Positions 1-8,048 of a stretch of DNA of 64,000 nucleotides are shown piece by piece (the stretch's first letter is position 1; each line of letters opens with the position of its first letter). The translations under genes were made by a program, and so were the position numbers. Source of the stretch: Solimonas terrae (GTDB lineage Bacteria; Pseudomonadota; Gammaproteobacteria; Nevskiales; Nevskiaceae); contig NZ_JAAMOW010000002.1 of NCBI RefSeq assembly GCF_011067135.1, forward strand, positions 489,182-553,181. Reading direction: 5' to 3'. Under the pieces are notes generated by a model. It was given only the letters and a program-made list of their open reading frames with translations. It did not search any database and was not told the DNA's origin.

Positions 1-210
1 GGTCGTGCCGTCGCTGGCTTCGAGTTCGACGACCAGCGTGCCGAGCACGTTGATGCCGAAGCTCTGCCGGCTCTGCCGGTATTCGGGATAGCGCGCCATC
101 GGCGTGGCGATGTGATCGTCGATCCAGTGGCCGCCGCCCTGGTCGTGGTAGTCGGCGCCGCCGCCGCGGACGACGAAGGCGCGCAGGTGCTTGATGGTCG
201 GAACACTCAT
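1..210 (-). CDS. L-rhamnonate dehydratase, N-terminal part (cut by window edge)
   Basis: Only the first 70 codons lie in the window; the gene continues off the left edge. The translated start ([20 protein letters not shown], then [18 protein letters not shown] and [20 protein letters not shown]) closely resembles the N-terminal capping region of enolase-superfamily L-rhamnonate dehydratases such as E. coli RhmD, as I remember that sequence. The enzyme removes water from L-rhamnonate to give 2-keto-3-deoxy-L-rhamnonate. The Mg-binding barrel is outside the window. It is the third gene of a minus-strand operon after a diketo acid hydrolase and an SDR that would act on its product, which supports the assignment. 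A related sugar-acid dehydratase of the same subgroup (for example L-fuconate) is the alternative. Confidence 0.85.
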   Translation of the reverse strand, partial: MSVPTIKHLRAFVVRGGGADYHDQGGGHWIDDHIATPMARYPEYRQSRQSFGINVLGTLVVELEASDGTT

Positions 211-242
211 CGAGTATCGAATCCAGGAAAGTGGAGCGGAGA

Positions 243-995
243 TCAGTAGGTGGTGCGGCCGCCGGAAATGTCGAAGGTGCCGCCGGTCGTGAACGAGCAG
301 TCGTCGCTCGCCAGCCAGCAGATCATCGCCGCGGTTTCCTCGGGTTCGCCGAGCCGGCCCATCGGAATGCGCGAGCGCATGTACTCGACGTGCTCGGGTT
401 TCATCTGCGCGAGGATTTCGGTGTTGGCGGTCGCCGGCGTGATGCAGTTGACGAGGATGTTCTTCGTCGCCAGTTCCTTGCCGAGCGACTTGGTCAGGCA
501 GATCAGGCCGGCTTTCGACGCGCTGTAGTGCGAGGCGTTCGGATTGCCTTCCTTGCCGGCGACCGACGCGATGTTGACGATGCGGCCGTAACCCTGCGTC
601 AGCATCATCGGCACGACGGCGCGCACGGTGAGCACCGGACCCATCAGGTTGACGTCGAGCACGCGGCGCCACATCGCCGGATCGAGTTCCCAGGTCGGGC
701 CGTTGCCGCCGGTGATGCCGGCGTTGTTGACGAGGATGTCGATCTTTCCGAAACGCTGCTGCGTCTGCTGCGCCGCCGCCTGCACCGAGGCCTCGTCGGT
801 CAGCTCGACGGTGTGAATCGAGACGCGCTGCGGCTCGGCGAGCGTTTCCTGCGCCTGCGCGAGACGCCCGGCGTCGATGTCCCAGAGCGCGACCGACGCG
901 CCCGAGGCGAGCATGCGTTCGGCCGCGGCATAGCCGATGCCGCGCGCGCCGCCGGTGATGACGGCGACGCGGTTCTTCAGATCGAGCAGGTTCAC
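243..995 (-). CDS. SDR dehydrogenase, probable 2-keto-3-deoxy-L-rhamnonate 4-dehydrogenase
   Basis: A classical short-chain dehydrogenase of 250 residues with the cofactor motif [14 protein letters not shown], a serine in NIASVAG and the catalytic YSASK. The glycine-rich loop and the following VALWDID suggest NAD(H) use. The start is a GTG that overlaps the stop of the upstream hydrolase gene (GTGA, 992-995), so the two are translationally coupled. In the non-phosphorylative L-rhamnose (or L-fucose) pathway an SDR oxidises C4 of 2-keto-3-deoxy-rhamnonate to the 2,4-diketo acid, which an FAH-family hydrolase then cleaves. Dehydratase, SDR and hydrolase side by side match that pathway. The SDR fold alone does not fix the substrate. 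Confidence 0.8.
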   Translation of the reverse strand: MNLLDLKNRVAVITGGARGIGYAAAERMLASGASVALWDIDAGRLAQAQETLAEPQRVSIHTVELTDEASVQAAAQQTQQRFGKIDILVNNAGITGGNGPTWELDPAMWRRVLDVNLMGPVLTVRAVVPMMLTQGYGRIVNIASVAGKEGNPNASHYSASKAGLICLTKSLGKELATKNILVNCITPATANTEILAQMKPEHVEYMRSRIPMGRLGEPEETAAMICWLASDDCSFTTGGTFDISGGRTTY

Positions 996-1840
996 GGCGC
1001 GACCTGCACGGTGCGCTGCTGCTGCACGCCGAGACCGGCGATGCCGAGGCGCAGGGTCTGGCCGGCCTTCAGATACTGCGGCGGCTTCATGCCGAAGCCG
1101 ACGCCGGGCGGCGTGCCGGTCGAAATGATGTCGCCCGGCTGCAGGCTCATGAACTGGCTGATGTACGAGACCAGCGTCGGCACGTCGAACACCATCGTCC
1201 GCGTGTTGCCGGTCTGGTAGCGCTTGCCGTCGATGTCGAGAAACATGTCGAGGTTCTGCACGTCGTCGATCTCGTCGCGCGTCACCAGCCACGGGCCGAT
1301 CGGCGCGAAGGTGTCGCAGCCCTTGCCCTTGTCCCACTGGCCGTTGCGTTCGAGCTGGTAGGCGCGCTCGGACACGTCGTTGACGACGCAGTAACCGGCG
1401 ACGTGGTCCAGCGCCTGTTCCGGTTTCACGTATTTCGCGGGTTTGCCGATCACCACGCCAAGCTCGATTTCCCAGTCGGTCTTTTCCGAACCGGGCGGAA
1501 TTTCGATGTCGTCGTCCGGCCCGCAGATCGCGCTCGACGGCTTGAGGAACAGCACCGGTTCGGTCGGCACCGGCATGTTCGACTCGGCGGCGTGGTCGCG
1601 ATAGTTCAGGCCGACGCAGACGATCTTGCCGACCCGGCCGACGCAGGGACCGTAACGCGGCGTGCCCGGCACGCGCGGCAGACTGTCCGGATCGAGCGCG
1701 CGCAACCGGGACAGTGTGTCCGGCAGCAGCGTCGAGCAGGCAATGTCCGCGATGTGCGCCGACAGCTCGCGCAGCTTGCCTTCGGCGTCGATCAGCGCCG
1801 GCCGTTCATGGCCGGGTTCGCCGTAGCGGGCGAGTTTCAT
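992..1840 (-). CDS. FAH-family hydrolase, probable 2,4-diketo-3-deoxy-L-rhamnonate hydrolase
   Basis: A 282-residue protein of the fumarylacetoacetate hydrolase family. The N-terminal half is the small domain. The catalytic domain starts near [15 protein letters not shown] and carries the metal-binding acidic residues in [11 protein letters not shown] and the later GPWLVTRDE, ending with the family signature [13 protein letters not shown]. Members of this subgroup hydrolyse acylpyruvates; in the L-rhamnose/L-fucose diketo-hydrolase route the products are pyruvate and L-lactate. It is the first gene of the operon, with a GGAG ribosome site just before its ATG, and overlaps the SDR gene by 4 bp. 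The lactate-oxidising lut genes nearby fit the predicted product. Ureidoglycolate lyase-like annotation is a common but less specific alternative. Confidence 0.82.
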   Translation of the reverse strand: MKLARYGEPGHERPALIDAEGKLRELSAHIADIACSTLLPDTLSRLRALDPDSLPRVPGTPRYGPCVGRVGKIVCVGLNYRDHAAESNMPVPTEPVLFLKPSSAICGPDDDIEIPPGSEKTDWEIELGVVIGKPAKYVKPEQALDHVAGYCVVNDVSERAYQLERNGQWDKGKGCDTFAPIGPWLVTRDEIDDVQNLDMFLDIDGKRYQTGNTRTMVFDVPTLVSYISQFMSLQPGDIISTGTPPGVGFGMKPPQYLKAGQTLRLGIAGLGVQQQRTVQVAP

Positions 1841-1940
1841 GATGCATATCTCCTGCGCGGCGTCTGGTCGTTGTCATGGCCGCCGCCGCATGATCGCCGA
1901 GCGATCGATCGTGATCCAATCGAAAATCAGCGAGTTTCGA

Positions 1941-3421
1941 TAGCCGAATGCGATCGGCCATGTCGGCGCCGGCAGGACTGACCCCGCATGAGCAGACGGA
2001 GCGCGTCTGCATGAGTTCGCTCGCTCGCCGCTGGCGAGTGTTCATCGAATTCGGCCATCTCGCTCGGCGCTCGTGGCGCGGTTCTGCCAGCCGATGTTCT
2101 CGCTCGTCTCGCGCAGTCCGTTTCTCCAGCCGGATTGCCTCGCTCATCGCGGGTGGTGCATCGCTCGATATGAATGACTTCTCTCATCACGCGCGGTGCG
2201 ACTTTCCAGACGAATTCCCTCTCCTCCGTCACGCAGTGATGGGAGAGAGGGTCAGGGTGAGGGGCGCCCGCCCGCCGCGGCGCTCGATCCGGCAACCCCT
2301 CACCCCAACCCTCTCCCCTCTGCGAGGGGCGAGGGTTTTTTTGTGCGCTTCCGGCGCCGGCGTTTGCGCGATGGCTGCTTCGGTTCGGGCCGATGCGAGC
2401 GATGGCGGCTGTTGTCACCGCAACCTCCGTAGAACCTTTGTCGCTGCTGCCGTCGCTGCTGTGTGTACCGATGCTGGCATCGCCCCAGACGCGAAGACCG
2501 GGATCGACAGGAAGTTCAACCAGGTTGTCGCGCTCGGCATCTTTCAAGGCGAAGTCCCCTCGCGCGACGCGTGCAGCAGGTTTCTCCCGATGAATTGCCT
2601 CGCTGATCACGCGCGGTGCGTCTTTCCGGACGAATTCCCTCTCCTCCGTCACGCAGCGATGGGGTAGGGGGTCAGGGTGAGGAGCGCCCGCCCGCCGCGG
2701 CGCTCGATCCGGTAACCCCTCACCCCAACCCTCTCCCCTCTGCGAGGGGCGAGGGAGTTTTTTGTGCGCTTCCGGCGCCGGCGTTTGCGCGACGGTTGCT
2801 TCGGTTCTCGCCATGCGAGCGATGGCCGCCGCAACCGCAACCGCAACCGCAACCGCTACCGCAACCGCAACCGCAACCGCTACCGCAACCGCTACCGCTA
2901 CCGCTACCGCTACCGCTACCGCTACCGCTACCGCTACCGCTACCGCTACCGCTACCGCTACCGCAACCGCAACCGCAACCGCAACCGCAACCGCAACCGC
3001 AACCGCAACCGCAACCGCAACCGCAACCGCAACCGCAACCGCAACCGCAACCGCAACCGCAACCGCTACCGCTACCGCTACCGCTACCGCTACCGCTACC
3101 GCTACCGCAGCAGTCGCCGCTTATGCCGGTGTCGGGATCAACGTCGACACCAGCACCGGCAGGAAGGTCAGCGACGTCGCCGCGCCCGGGGTCCTTCAAA
3201 AGGAACTCGCTCGCTGGACGCGCGCGGCGCTTTTCTCCAGAGGAATTCACTCGCTCGCCACCCGCGGTGCGTCTGTCCAGTCGAATTCCCTCTCCCTTGT
3301 CGCGCAGCGATGGGGGAGAGGGTCAGGGTGAGGGGGCGCACGCTCGCCGCGGTGCGCGATCCGGTAACGCCTTCCCCAGTCCTCCCTCTCTGCGAACAGC
3401 GAGGGGGCTTTTGCACCCCGA
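1941..3421. repeat. Non-coding block with three copies of a ~0.4-kb tandem repeat
   Basis: The 1.6 kb between the hydrolase start (1840) and the LysR stop (3430) holds no convincing gene. It is built from repeats: 2191-2409 matches 2611-2829 almost base for base at an offset of 420, and a more diverged third copy runs from about 3264 to 3421. Each copy contains a palindromic core in which GAGAGGGTCAGGGTGAGG can pair with the later CCTCACCCCAACCCTCTC, followed by a second small stem and a T-run. Degenerate pieces (CTCGCT...CGCGG, GACGAATTCCCTCTCC) also occur at 2030-2190. CTCACCCCAACCCTCTCC-like intergenic motifs are familiar from other proteobacterial genomes, so this may be a REP-like family. 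Long open frames across it are by-products. Confidence 0.75.
2829..3104. repeat. Hexanucleotide microsatellite, 46 units of CCGCAA / CCGCTA
   Basis: An uninterrupted period-6 array of 276 bp in which each unit is CCGCAA (A) or CCGCTA (T). Reading the units in order gives AAAA T AAA T A, then 12 T, then 17 A, then 7 T. The long runs of one type suggest growth by replication slippage or unequal exchange. It sits inside the second copy of the 0.4-kb repeat, at the place where the first copy has only a single short CACCGCAACC. In every frame it gives a dipeptide repeat (for example Arg-Asn/Arg-Tyr or Ala-Thr), but I see no sign that any frame is expressed. Confidence 0.95.
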
Positions 3422-3429
3422 CGAGGCGT

Positions 3430-4410
3430 TTAACGTTTTCGCGCGACCTTCTTTTTCGCAGCCTTGGCTGGCGGCGGCAGTTGCGCGTGCCGGCGCAGCA
3501 GGTCGATGAAGCGCTCGGCGGCTTCGTCCAGCGCTTCGTGCTTGCGGCTGAGAATGCCGAAGCCTTCGAGGTTGCGGCCGATCTCGATCGGCAGCGCCGT
3601 CAGCAGGCCGGCGCGCACATGATCACGGACCACGGGTTCCGGCAGCATCGCGACGGCATCGCTGTTCTGCACCAGCTGCAGCGTCGCGAAGATCGAGCCG
3701 CATTCGACGATGTTGGCCGGCGAGCTGAGCCGCGCCTGCGCCAGCTCCTCCTCGAACAGCTTGCGCGCGGGACTGCTCAGCGGCTGCAGCACCCAGGGCA
3801 AGGTCACCAGCCCGGCGAGTTCGACGCTCGCCTGCGCGCAGACCGGATGGCCGCTGCGCACGATCAGGCGCATCGACTCGTTGGCGATCGGCTCGAAGTC
3901 GAAATCGTTGTGCTGCAGCGGATGCGTGAAGCGGCCGAGCGCGAAATCGATCTGACCGCGTTGCAGCAGCTCGACGATCTGGTCGCTGGTTTCGCCGAGC
4001 ACGCGGACGTTGAGCAGCGGCCGTTCGGCTTTCAGTTCGGCGACCGCCATCGCCAGCAGATCCGGCGCGGCGCCCATGATCGCGCCGACCGTGAGCTGGC
4101 CGTGGCCGCCCTTGCGCTTGGCGTCGAGGCCTTCGGCGAAGCGTTCGAGATCGGCCAGCGCGCGGCGCGCATACGCCAGCGTGACTTCGCCGAGCGGCGT
4201 CGTGTGCAGGCCGCGCGCGCGGCGTTCGAACAACAGGAAGCCGAACGCTTCCTCGATGCTGGCGAGCATGCGGCTGGCACTGGGCTGGGCAACGTTGATG
4301 GCCGCCGCCGCCTGATGCAGGTTGCCGGTCTCGGCCAGCGCAACCAGCAGCGACAGGTGCTTGTAGCGCAGGCGATTGACCAGCGCCTGTGTGGTTCGGA
4401 CGGTACTCAT
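3430..4410 (-). CDS. LysR-family transcriptional regulator, GbpR-like
   Basis: A 326-residue LysR-type regulator. The N-terminal winged helix-turn-helix covers roughly residues 15-75 (LVALAETGNLHQAAAAINVAQPSASRM in two parts around the recognition helix) and the effector-binding domain roughly 105-310. The C-terminus is a lysine-rich tail. The sequence style (LRYKHLSLLVAL, AINVAQPSASRML, FERRARGLHTTPLG) matches the GbpR subgroup often found beside sugar and sugar-acid genes. It lies between the rhamnonate genes and the lut genes, so it is a reasonable regulator of one or both. The region upstream (4411-4820) holds a repeated TCGATCGCCT that could be an operator. The effector is not identifiable from sequence. 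Confidence 0.85.
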   Translation of the reverse strand: MSTVRTTQALVNRLRYKHLSLLVALAETGNLHQAAAAINVAQPSASRMLASIEEAFGFLLFERRARGLHTTPLGEVTLAYARRALADLERFAEGLDAKRKGGHGQLTVGAIMGAAPDLLAMAVAELKAERPLLNVRVLGETSDQIVELLQRGQIDFALGRFTHPLQHNDFDFEPIANESMRLIVRSGHPVCAQASVELAGLVTLPWVLQPLSSPARKLFEEELAQARLSSPANIVECGSIFATLQLVQNSDAVAMLPEPVVRDHVRAGLLTALPIEIGRNLEGFGILSRKHEALDEAAERFIDLLRRHAQLPPPAKAAKKKVARKR

Positions 4411-4430
4411 CTATACCTTTTCCGCATCGG

Positions 4431-4468
4431 TCGATCGCCTTTTTTGATTGGGATGTTATCGATCGCCT
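4431..4468. promoter_or_regulatory. Direct repeat upstream of the LysR gene, possible operator
   Basis: The 10-mer TCGATCGCCT occurs at 4431-4440 and again at 4459-4468, 28 bp apart, directly upstream of the LysR start (4410) and in the intergenic region shared with lutA. The stretch between is AT-richer than its surroundings and could include a promoter. Spaced repeats are usual for LysR regulators, but the assignment is inference only. Confidence 0.35.
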
Positions 4469-4587
4469 GATTATAGTCATCCGCTGTCGCGCTGCATTCG
4501 GCGTTGCCGGAGTGTGGTTCGGTTCGCATGTCGTCTTTGTCGGACGAACTCCGACGGAATCGCCCGAGGGAGTCTCTGAACGAGCCT

Positions 4588-4690
4588 GTCATCGCGAGGT
4601 TGCAAAGTCGCCGTGGCGATCCGGATGCCCCGTTCGCGCAGGGAGCCGCCGGATCGCGCCGTTGCCTTCGGCACCTCGCAATGATGATGC
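4588..4690. repeat. Interspersed palindromic element in the lysR-lutA intergenic region
   Basis: The 410-bp gap between the LysR gene and lutA has no gene. It contains an imperfect inverted repeat: the left arm starts GTCATCGCGAGGTTGC and ends GGCGATCCGG (4588-4624), and the right arm reads, on the opposite strand, GTCATCATTGCGAGGTGCC and ends GCGCGATCCGG (4649-4690). Elements starting GTCATTGCGAGG and able to fold into long hairpins are common intergenic repeats in bacteria. The rest of the gap shows nothing I can name beyond the lutA ribosome site. Confidence 0.6.
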
Positions 4691-4820
4691 GGGTCGTCAT
4701 TCAGACCTTCCCGCAGGGGCTGCGGCATTCGTCGGCGTCGCCTGATCGCCGTGACGGCGCGCGCCGCACGGCGACGATTCTCCAAACCATGGCGGGACGC
4801 CTGTCGCCGCCGGAGCCGTG

Positions 4821-5582
4821 ATGGAAACAGACACACACGTCTATCTGTTCGCGACCTGCGTCGTCGATCTGTTCAGTCCGCAATCGGGGCTCGACGCCGT
4901 CGAAGTGCTGGAAGCGCTCGGCGTCACGGTGGCCTTCCCGCGTGACCAGACCTGCTGCGGGCAGCCGGCGTACACGACCGGCTTTGCCGACGACGCGCGC
5001 CGCGTCGCCGCCGCGCAGCTCGACCTGTTTCCGCAGCCGTGGCCGATCGTCGTGCCGTCGGGTTCCTGCGGCGGCATGCTGCGCCATCACTGGCCGCGTT
5101 TGTTCGCCGACGATCCGCAGCGACTCGCGCAGGCCGAAGCGCTGGCGGCGCGGACCGTCGAGTTCTGCGATTTCGTCGACACGCGGCTGGCCGCGTCGCA
5201 AGTGGCCGACACCACGCCGGTCAGGCTTGCACTGCATACCTCGTGCACGGCGCGGCGAGAGCTGGCGACCCATCTCGCCGGACGTCGCCTGCTGGCGAAA
5301 CTGCCGGGCGTCGAACTGCTCGAGCCCGAACACGAAGCCGAATGCTGCGGCTTCGGCGGCACATTCGCGATCAAGCATCCGGAAATCTCGGCGGCGATGA
5401 CCGAAGACAAGCTCGATGCGCTGCAGGCGAGCGGCTGCGCGCAGTTCGTCAGCGCCGACTGCGGCTGCCTGCTCAATCTCAACGGCGCGCTCGAACGTCG
5501 GCCGACGACGCTGCGCGGCCTGCACATCGCCAGCTTCCTGCGCTCGCGGCTCGCAACGCGCGGTGCGGAGCAGCGGCGATGA
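4821..5582 (+). CDS. lutA: L-lactate utilisation protein LutA (Fe-S subunit)
   Basis: A 253-residue protein with two CCG-type cysteine-rich motifs: DQTCCGQPAY in the N-terminal half and ECCGFGGTFAIKHPEIS in the C-terminal half, each with a preceding cysteine (FATC; LHTSC). This arrangement is that of LutA/YkgE and of heterodisulfide reductase subunit B. LutA works with LutB and LutC to oxidise L-lactate to pyruvate. ATG at 4821 is preceded by GGAG at 4812-4815; a GTG one codon upstream is possible. The gene overlaps lutC by 4 bp (ATGA). L-lactate is a predicted product of the adjacent rhamnonate genes, so the context fits. Confidence 0.93.
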   Translation: METDTHVYLFATCVVDLFSPQSGLDAVEVLEALGVTVAFPRDQTCCGQPAYTTGFADDARRVAAAQLDLFPQPWPIVVPSGSCGGMLRHHWPRLFADDPQRLAQAEALAARTVEFCDFVDTRLAASQVADTTPVRLALHTSCTARRELATHLAGRRLLAKLPGVELLEPEHEAECCGFGGTFAIKHPEISAAMTEDKLDALQASGCAQFVSADCGCLLNLNGALERRPTTLRGLHIASFLRSRLATRGAEQRR

Positions 5583-6277
5583 CACCGGACACCGAATCGA
5601 TGCGCGCCCGCGCGGCCATCCTTGCGCGTCTGCGTGCCGCACCGCCGGTCGCGGCGCCGGCTTCGCCCGATGTCGCCGCCGGTCTCGCCGCCGATGGCGC
5701 GGGGTCCGGCGATGCCGCGGTCGCCGATTTCGCGGCGTGCGCCCGTGGCTGGCGTGCCGAGGTGATCGAGACGACACCGACGCGGTGGCCGGCGGTGCTG
5801 CGCGACCTGGCCGTGGCCCGCGGTCTGCGCAGTGTGCTGGCCGGGCGCGATACCGAGCTCGCAGCACGTCTTCCGGAAGCGCTTGGTGCACGTCTGCGGT
5901 GGTACGACGAGCCGCTGGCCGCGTTCAAGCCGCGCCTGTTCGACGCGATCGATGCCGGGATCACGACCGTGCGCGGCGGCGTCGTCGAAACCGGCAGCCT
6001 CGTGCTGTGGCCGGACGTCCGCGAGCCGCGCACGCTGTCGCTGGTGCCGCCGCTGCACATCGCCGTGCTGTGCGCGAGCACGCTGCATCCGACGCTGTAC
6101 CGGATGATGGTGCGCGAACGCTGGGCCGACGGCCTGCCGACGAACGCGCTGCTGGTCACCGGCCCGTCGAAGACCGCCGACATCCAGCGCCTGCTGGTGT
6201 ACGGCGCGCACGGCCCGAAACAGCTCGTCATCGTGCTCGTGCGCGACGATCGCGACGGCACCGGGGTTCCGGCATGA
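5579..6277 (+). CDS. lutC: Lactate utilisation protein LutC (LUD domain)
   Basis: A 232-residue LUD-domain (DUF162) protein. The conserved C-terminal part contains AGITTVRGGVVETGSLVLW, PPLHIAVLCAS and GPSKTADIQRLLVYGAHGPK, typical of LutC/YkgG. LutC is needed with LutA and LutB for L-lactate oxidation; it has no Fe-S motif of its own. The first 45 or so residues are Ala/Pro-rich and poorly conserved. ATG at 5579 overlaps the lutA stop (ATGA), and its own stop overlaps the lutB start, so the three are one translationally coupled unit in the order A-C-B rather than the more usual A-B-C. Confidence 0.93.
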   Translation: MTPDTESMRARAAILARLRAAPPVAAPASPDVAAGLAADGAGSGDAAVADFAACARGWRAEVIETTPTRWPAVLRDLAVARGLRSVLAGRDTELAARLPEALGARLRWYDEPLAAFKPRLFDAIDAGITTVRGGVVETGSLVLWPDVREPRTLSLVPPLHIAVLCASTLHPTLYRMMVRERWADGLPTNALLVTGPSKTADIQRLLVYGAHGPKQLVIVLVRDDRDGTGVPA

Positions 6278-7704
6278 GCGGCGACCGGCAGCCGCGCCCG
6301 CAGGACTTCAAGGTGCAGAGCCGCGCGGCGCTCGCCGACCCGGCGCTGCGCGCGAGCTTTCGCAGCGCAATGGACTTTCTCGTCGACAAGCGCGCCGCGC
6401 AGTTTCCCGACATCGGCGCCTACGAGCGCCTGCGCAGTCTCGGTACACGGATTCGCGAGCATGCGCTTGCGAAGCTGCCGGAGTTGCTGGAACGACTGGA
6501 GCAGAATCTGACGGCGCTCGGCGTGCAGGTGCACTGGGCGGAAACGCCTTCCGACGCCAACCGCATCTTTCTCGACATCGCCGCCCGCCACGGCGCACAG
6601 GCGATGGTCAAGGGCAAGTCGATGGTCAGCGAGGAGATCGAGCTGAACCGCGAGATGGCGGCCCATGGCATCGACTGTGTCGAGACCGACATGGGCGAAT
6701 ACATCCTGCAGCTCGATGGCGACCGGCCGAGCCACATCATCATGCCGGCGATCCACAAGACCAAGGCCGATGTCTCGCGCATCTTCGCCGAGAAGATTCC
6801 CGGCAGCGCGCACACCGAGGATGTCGACGAACTGATCGCGATCGGCCGTCGGGCCCTGCGTGAGCGCTTCCGCGATGCGCCGATCGGCGTCACCGGCGCC
6901 AACTTCCTCGTCGCCGAAACCGGCTCGCTGGTGCTGGTCGAGAACGAAGGCAACGGCCGACTGTGCACGAGCGTGCCCGAGGTTCATGTCGCGATCACCG
7001 GCATCGAGAAGGTGATCGAAAGACTCGAACACCTGCCGCCGCTGTACACGTTGCTGACGCGTTCGGCGACAGGGCAGGCGGTGACGACCTATCTCAACAT
7101 CGTCACCGGCCCGCGCCGCGCCGGCGAAAAGGACGGCCCGCGCGAAGTGCATCTGATCCTGCTCGACAACGGCCGCACGCAGGCCTGGCGCGACCAGCGC
7201 TTTCGCGCGACATTGCAATGCATACGCTGCGGTGCCTGCATGAATCACTGCCCGGTGTACACACGCGTCGGCGGCCTGAGCTACGGCACGACCTATCCCG
7301 GCCCGATCGGCGCGATCGTCTCGCCGCATCTGCTGGGGCTGGACGCAACGCGCGATCTGCCGACCGCGTCGAGCCTCTGCGGCGCCTGCGGCGAGGTCTG
7401 CCCGGTCGGCATTCCGATTCCCGAGCTGTTGATGCGTCTGCGGGGTGCCGCGCGCCGTCGGCCGGCTCCCGAGCGCAAGCCGCTGCGCGACGAGGGTGCG
7501 GCACGAAGCCGGGCCGAGACGCTGGTCTGGACGGCGTGGGCACTGCTGTATTCGCGCGCCCGGCTGTATCGCTGGTTCAGTTGGTGGGCAACGCGGCTGC
7601 GCCGCCTGACGCCGGCATGGCAGGGCGGCTGGACGCGCGGGCGCGTGCCGCTGCGACCGGCGCCGCGGTCGCTGCGCGAACTGCTCGCGCAGCGACGGCG
7701 CTAG
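6274..7704 (+). CDS. lutB: Iron-sulfur L-lactate dehydrogenase subunit LutB
   Basis: A 476-residue protein with an N-terminal LUD domain (about 60-290; AETGSLVLVENEGNGR) followed by a bacterial ferredoxin-type 4Fe-4S pair: CIRCGACMNHCPVY and CGACGEVCPVGIPI. The C-terminal 90 residues are Arg-rich, as is usual for LutB/YkgF. It is the electron-transfer subunit of the L-lactate oxidising complex. The ATG overlaps the lutC stop (ATGA). Its stop codon lies inside a CTAG that also supplies the stop codon of the convergent cytochrome c gene, so no terminator separates the two operons. Confidence 0.95.
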   Translation: MSGDRQPRPQDFKVQSRAALADPALRASFRSAMDFLVDKRAAQFPDIGAYERLRSLGTRIREHALAKLPELLERLEQNLTALGVQVHWAETPSDANRIFLDIAARHGAQAMVKGKSMVSEEIELNREMAAHGIDCVETDMGEYILQLDGDRPSHIIMPAIHKTKADVSRIFAEKIPGSAHTEDVDELIAIGRRALRERFRDAPIGVTGANFLVAETGSLVLVENEGNGRLCTSVPEVHVAITGIEKVIERLEHLPPLYTLLTRSATGQAVTTYLNIVTGPRRAGEKDGPREVHLILLDNGRTQAWRDQRFRATLQCIRCGACMNHCPVYTRVGGLSYGTTYPGPIGAIVSPHLLGLDATRDLPTASSLCGACGEVCPVGIPIPELLMRLRGAARRRPAPERKPLRDEGAARSRAETLVWTAWALLYSRARLYRWFSWWATRLRRLTPAWQGGWTRGRVPLRPAPRSLRELLAQRRR

Positions 7705-8048
7705 CGCGATCCGCGGCCGACGCCGGCCCCGTCGCCCAGCGAGGCGTAGTAGCGCGAGAGCGCGTCGATCTCGTCGTCGTCCAGATTCCGCGCCATCGCG
7801 TTCATGACCGGATTGCGGCGGCTGCCATCGCGGAACGCGCGCAGTTGCGCGGTGAGATAGGGCGCGTTCTGTCCGGCGAGCAAGGGAAACAGCGGGGCCA
7901 TCATCTCGCCGTGGCGCGGATGGCAGGCACCGCAGGCCGCGGCTCTGGCCGGCGGGGCTTCGTCCGCCTGCCGAGCCTGACAGGCGCACAGCGCCAGCAG
8001 CAGGATTGCGGCGACCGCCCGGCTCGCCAGTCCGTGCGGACGCGTCAC
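7701..8048 (-). CDS. Small c-type cytochrome lipoprotein
   Basis: A protein of 115 residues if read from the GTG at 8046-8048, which overlaps the upstream stop (GTGA). It begins with a hydrophobic signal (VAAILLLALCAC) with a lipobox-like LLALC, so it is probably a lipid-anchored periplasmic protein. A single haem site CGACH follows, and a distal Met (APLFPLLAGQ / NPVMNAMARN) could be the second axial ligand, as in cytochrome c553-like class I proteins. It is last in a four-gene minus-strand operon with a VOC protein and two membrane proteins, suggesting it takes electrons from that membrane module. The partner enzyme is not known. Confidence 0.8.
   Translation of the reverse strand: MTRPHGLASRAVAAILLLALCACQARQADEAPPARAAACGACHPRHGEMMAPLFPLLAGQNAPYLTAQLRAFRDGSRRNPVMNAMARNLDDDEIDALSRYYASLGDGAGVGRGSR

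Noticed and set aside
1927..2814. Minus-strand frame with two similar segments, possible repeat-containing protein
   Set aside because: The similarity comes from the DNA-level 0.4-kb repeat and its palindromes. Codon use and residue composition are erratic, and no start signal is seen.
2829..3104. CRISPR-like array
   Set aside because: The units are contiguous 6-mers with no spacers, and no cas genes are nearby.
2616..3509. Long open frames across the hexanucleotide array giving Pro-Gln/Pro-Leu, Ala-Thr, Arg-Asn/Arg-Tyr or Gly-Ser/Gly-Cys repeats
   Set aside because: All six frames stay open because a period-6 repeat without stop triplets cannot close any of them. No ribosome site or flanking domain supports a protein, and some of the frames run into the antisense of the LysR gene.
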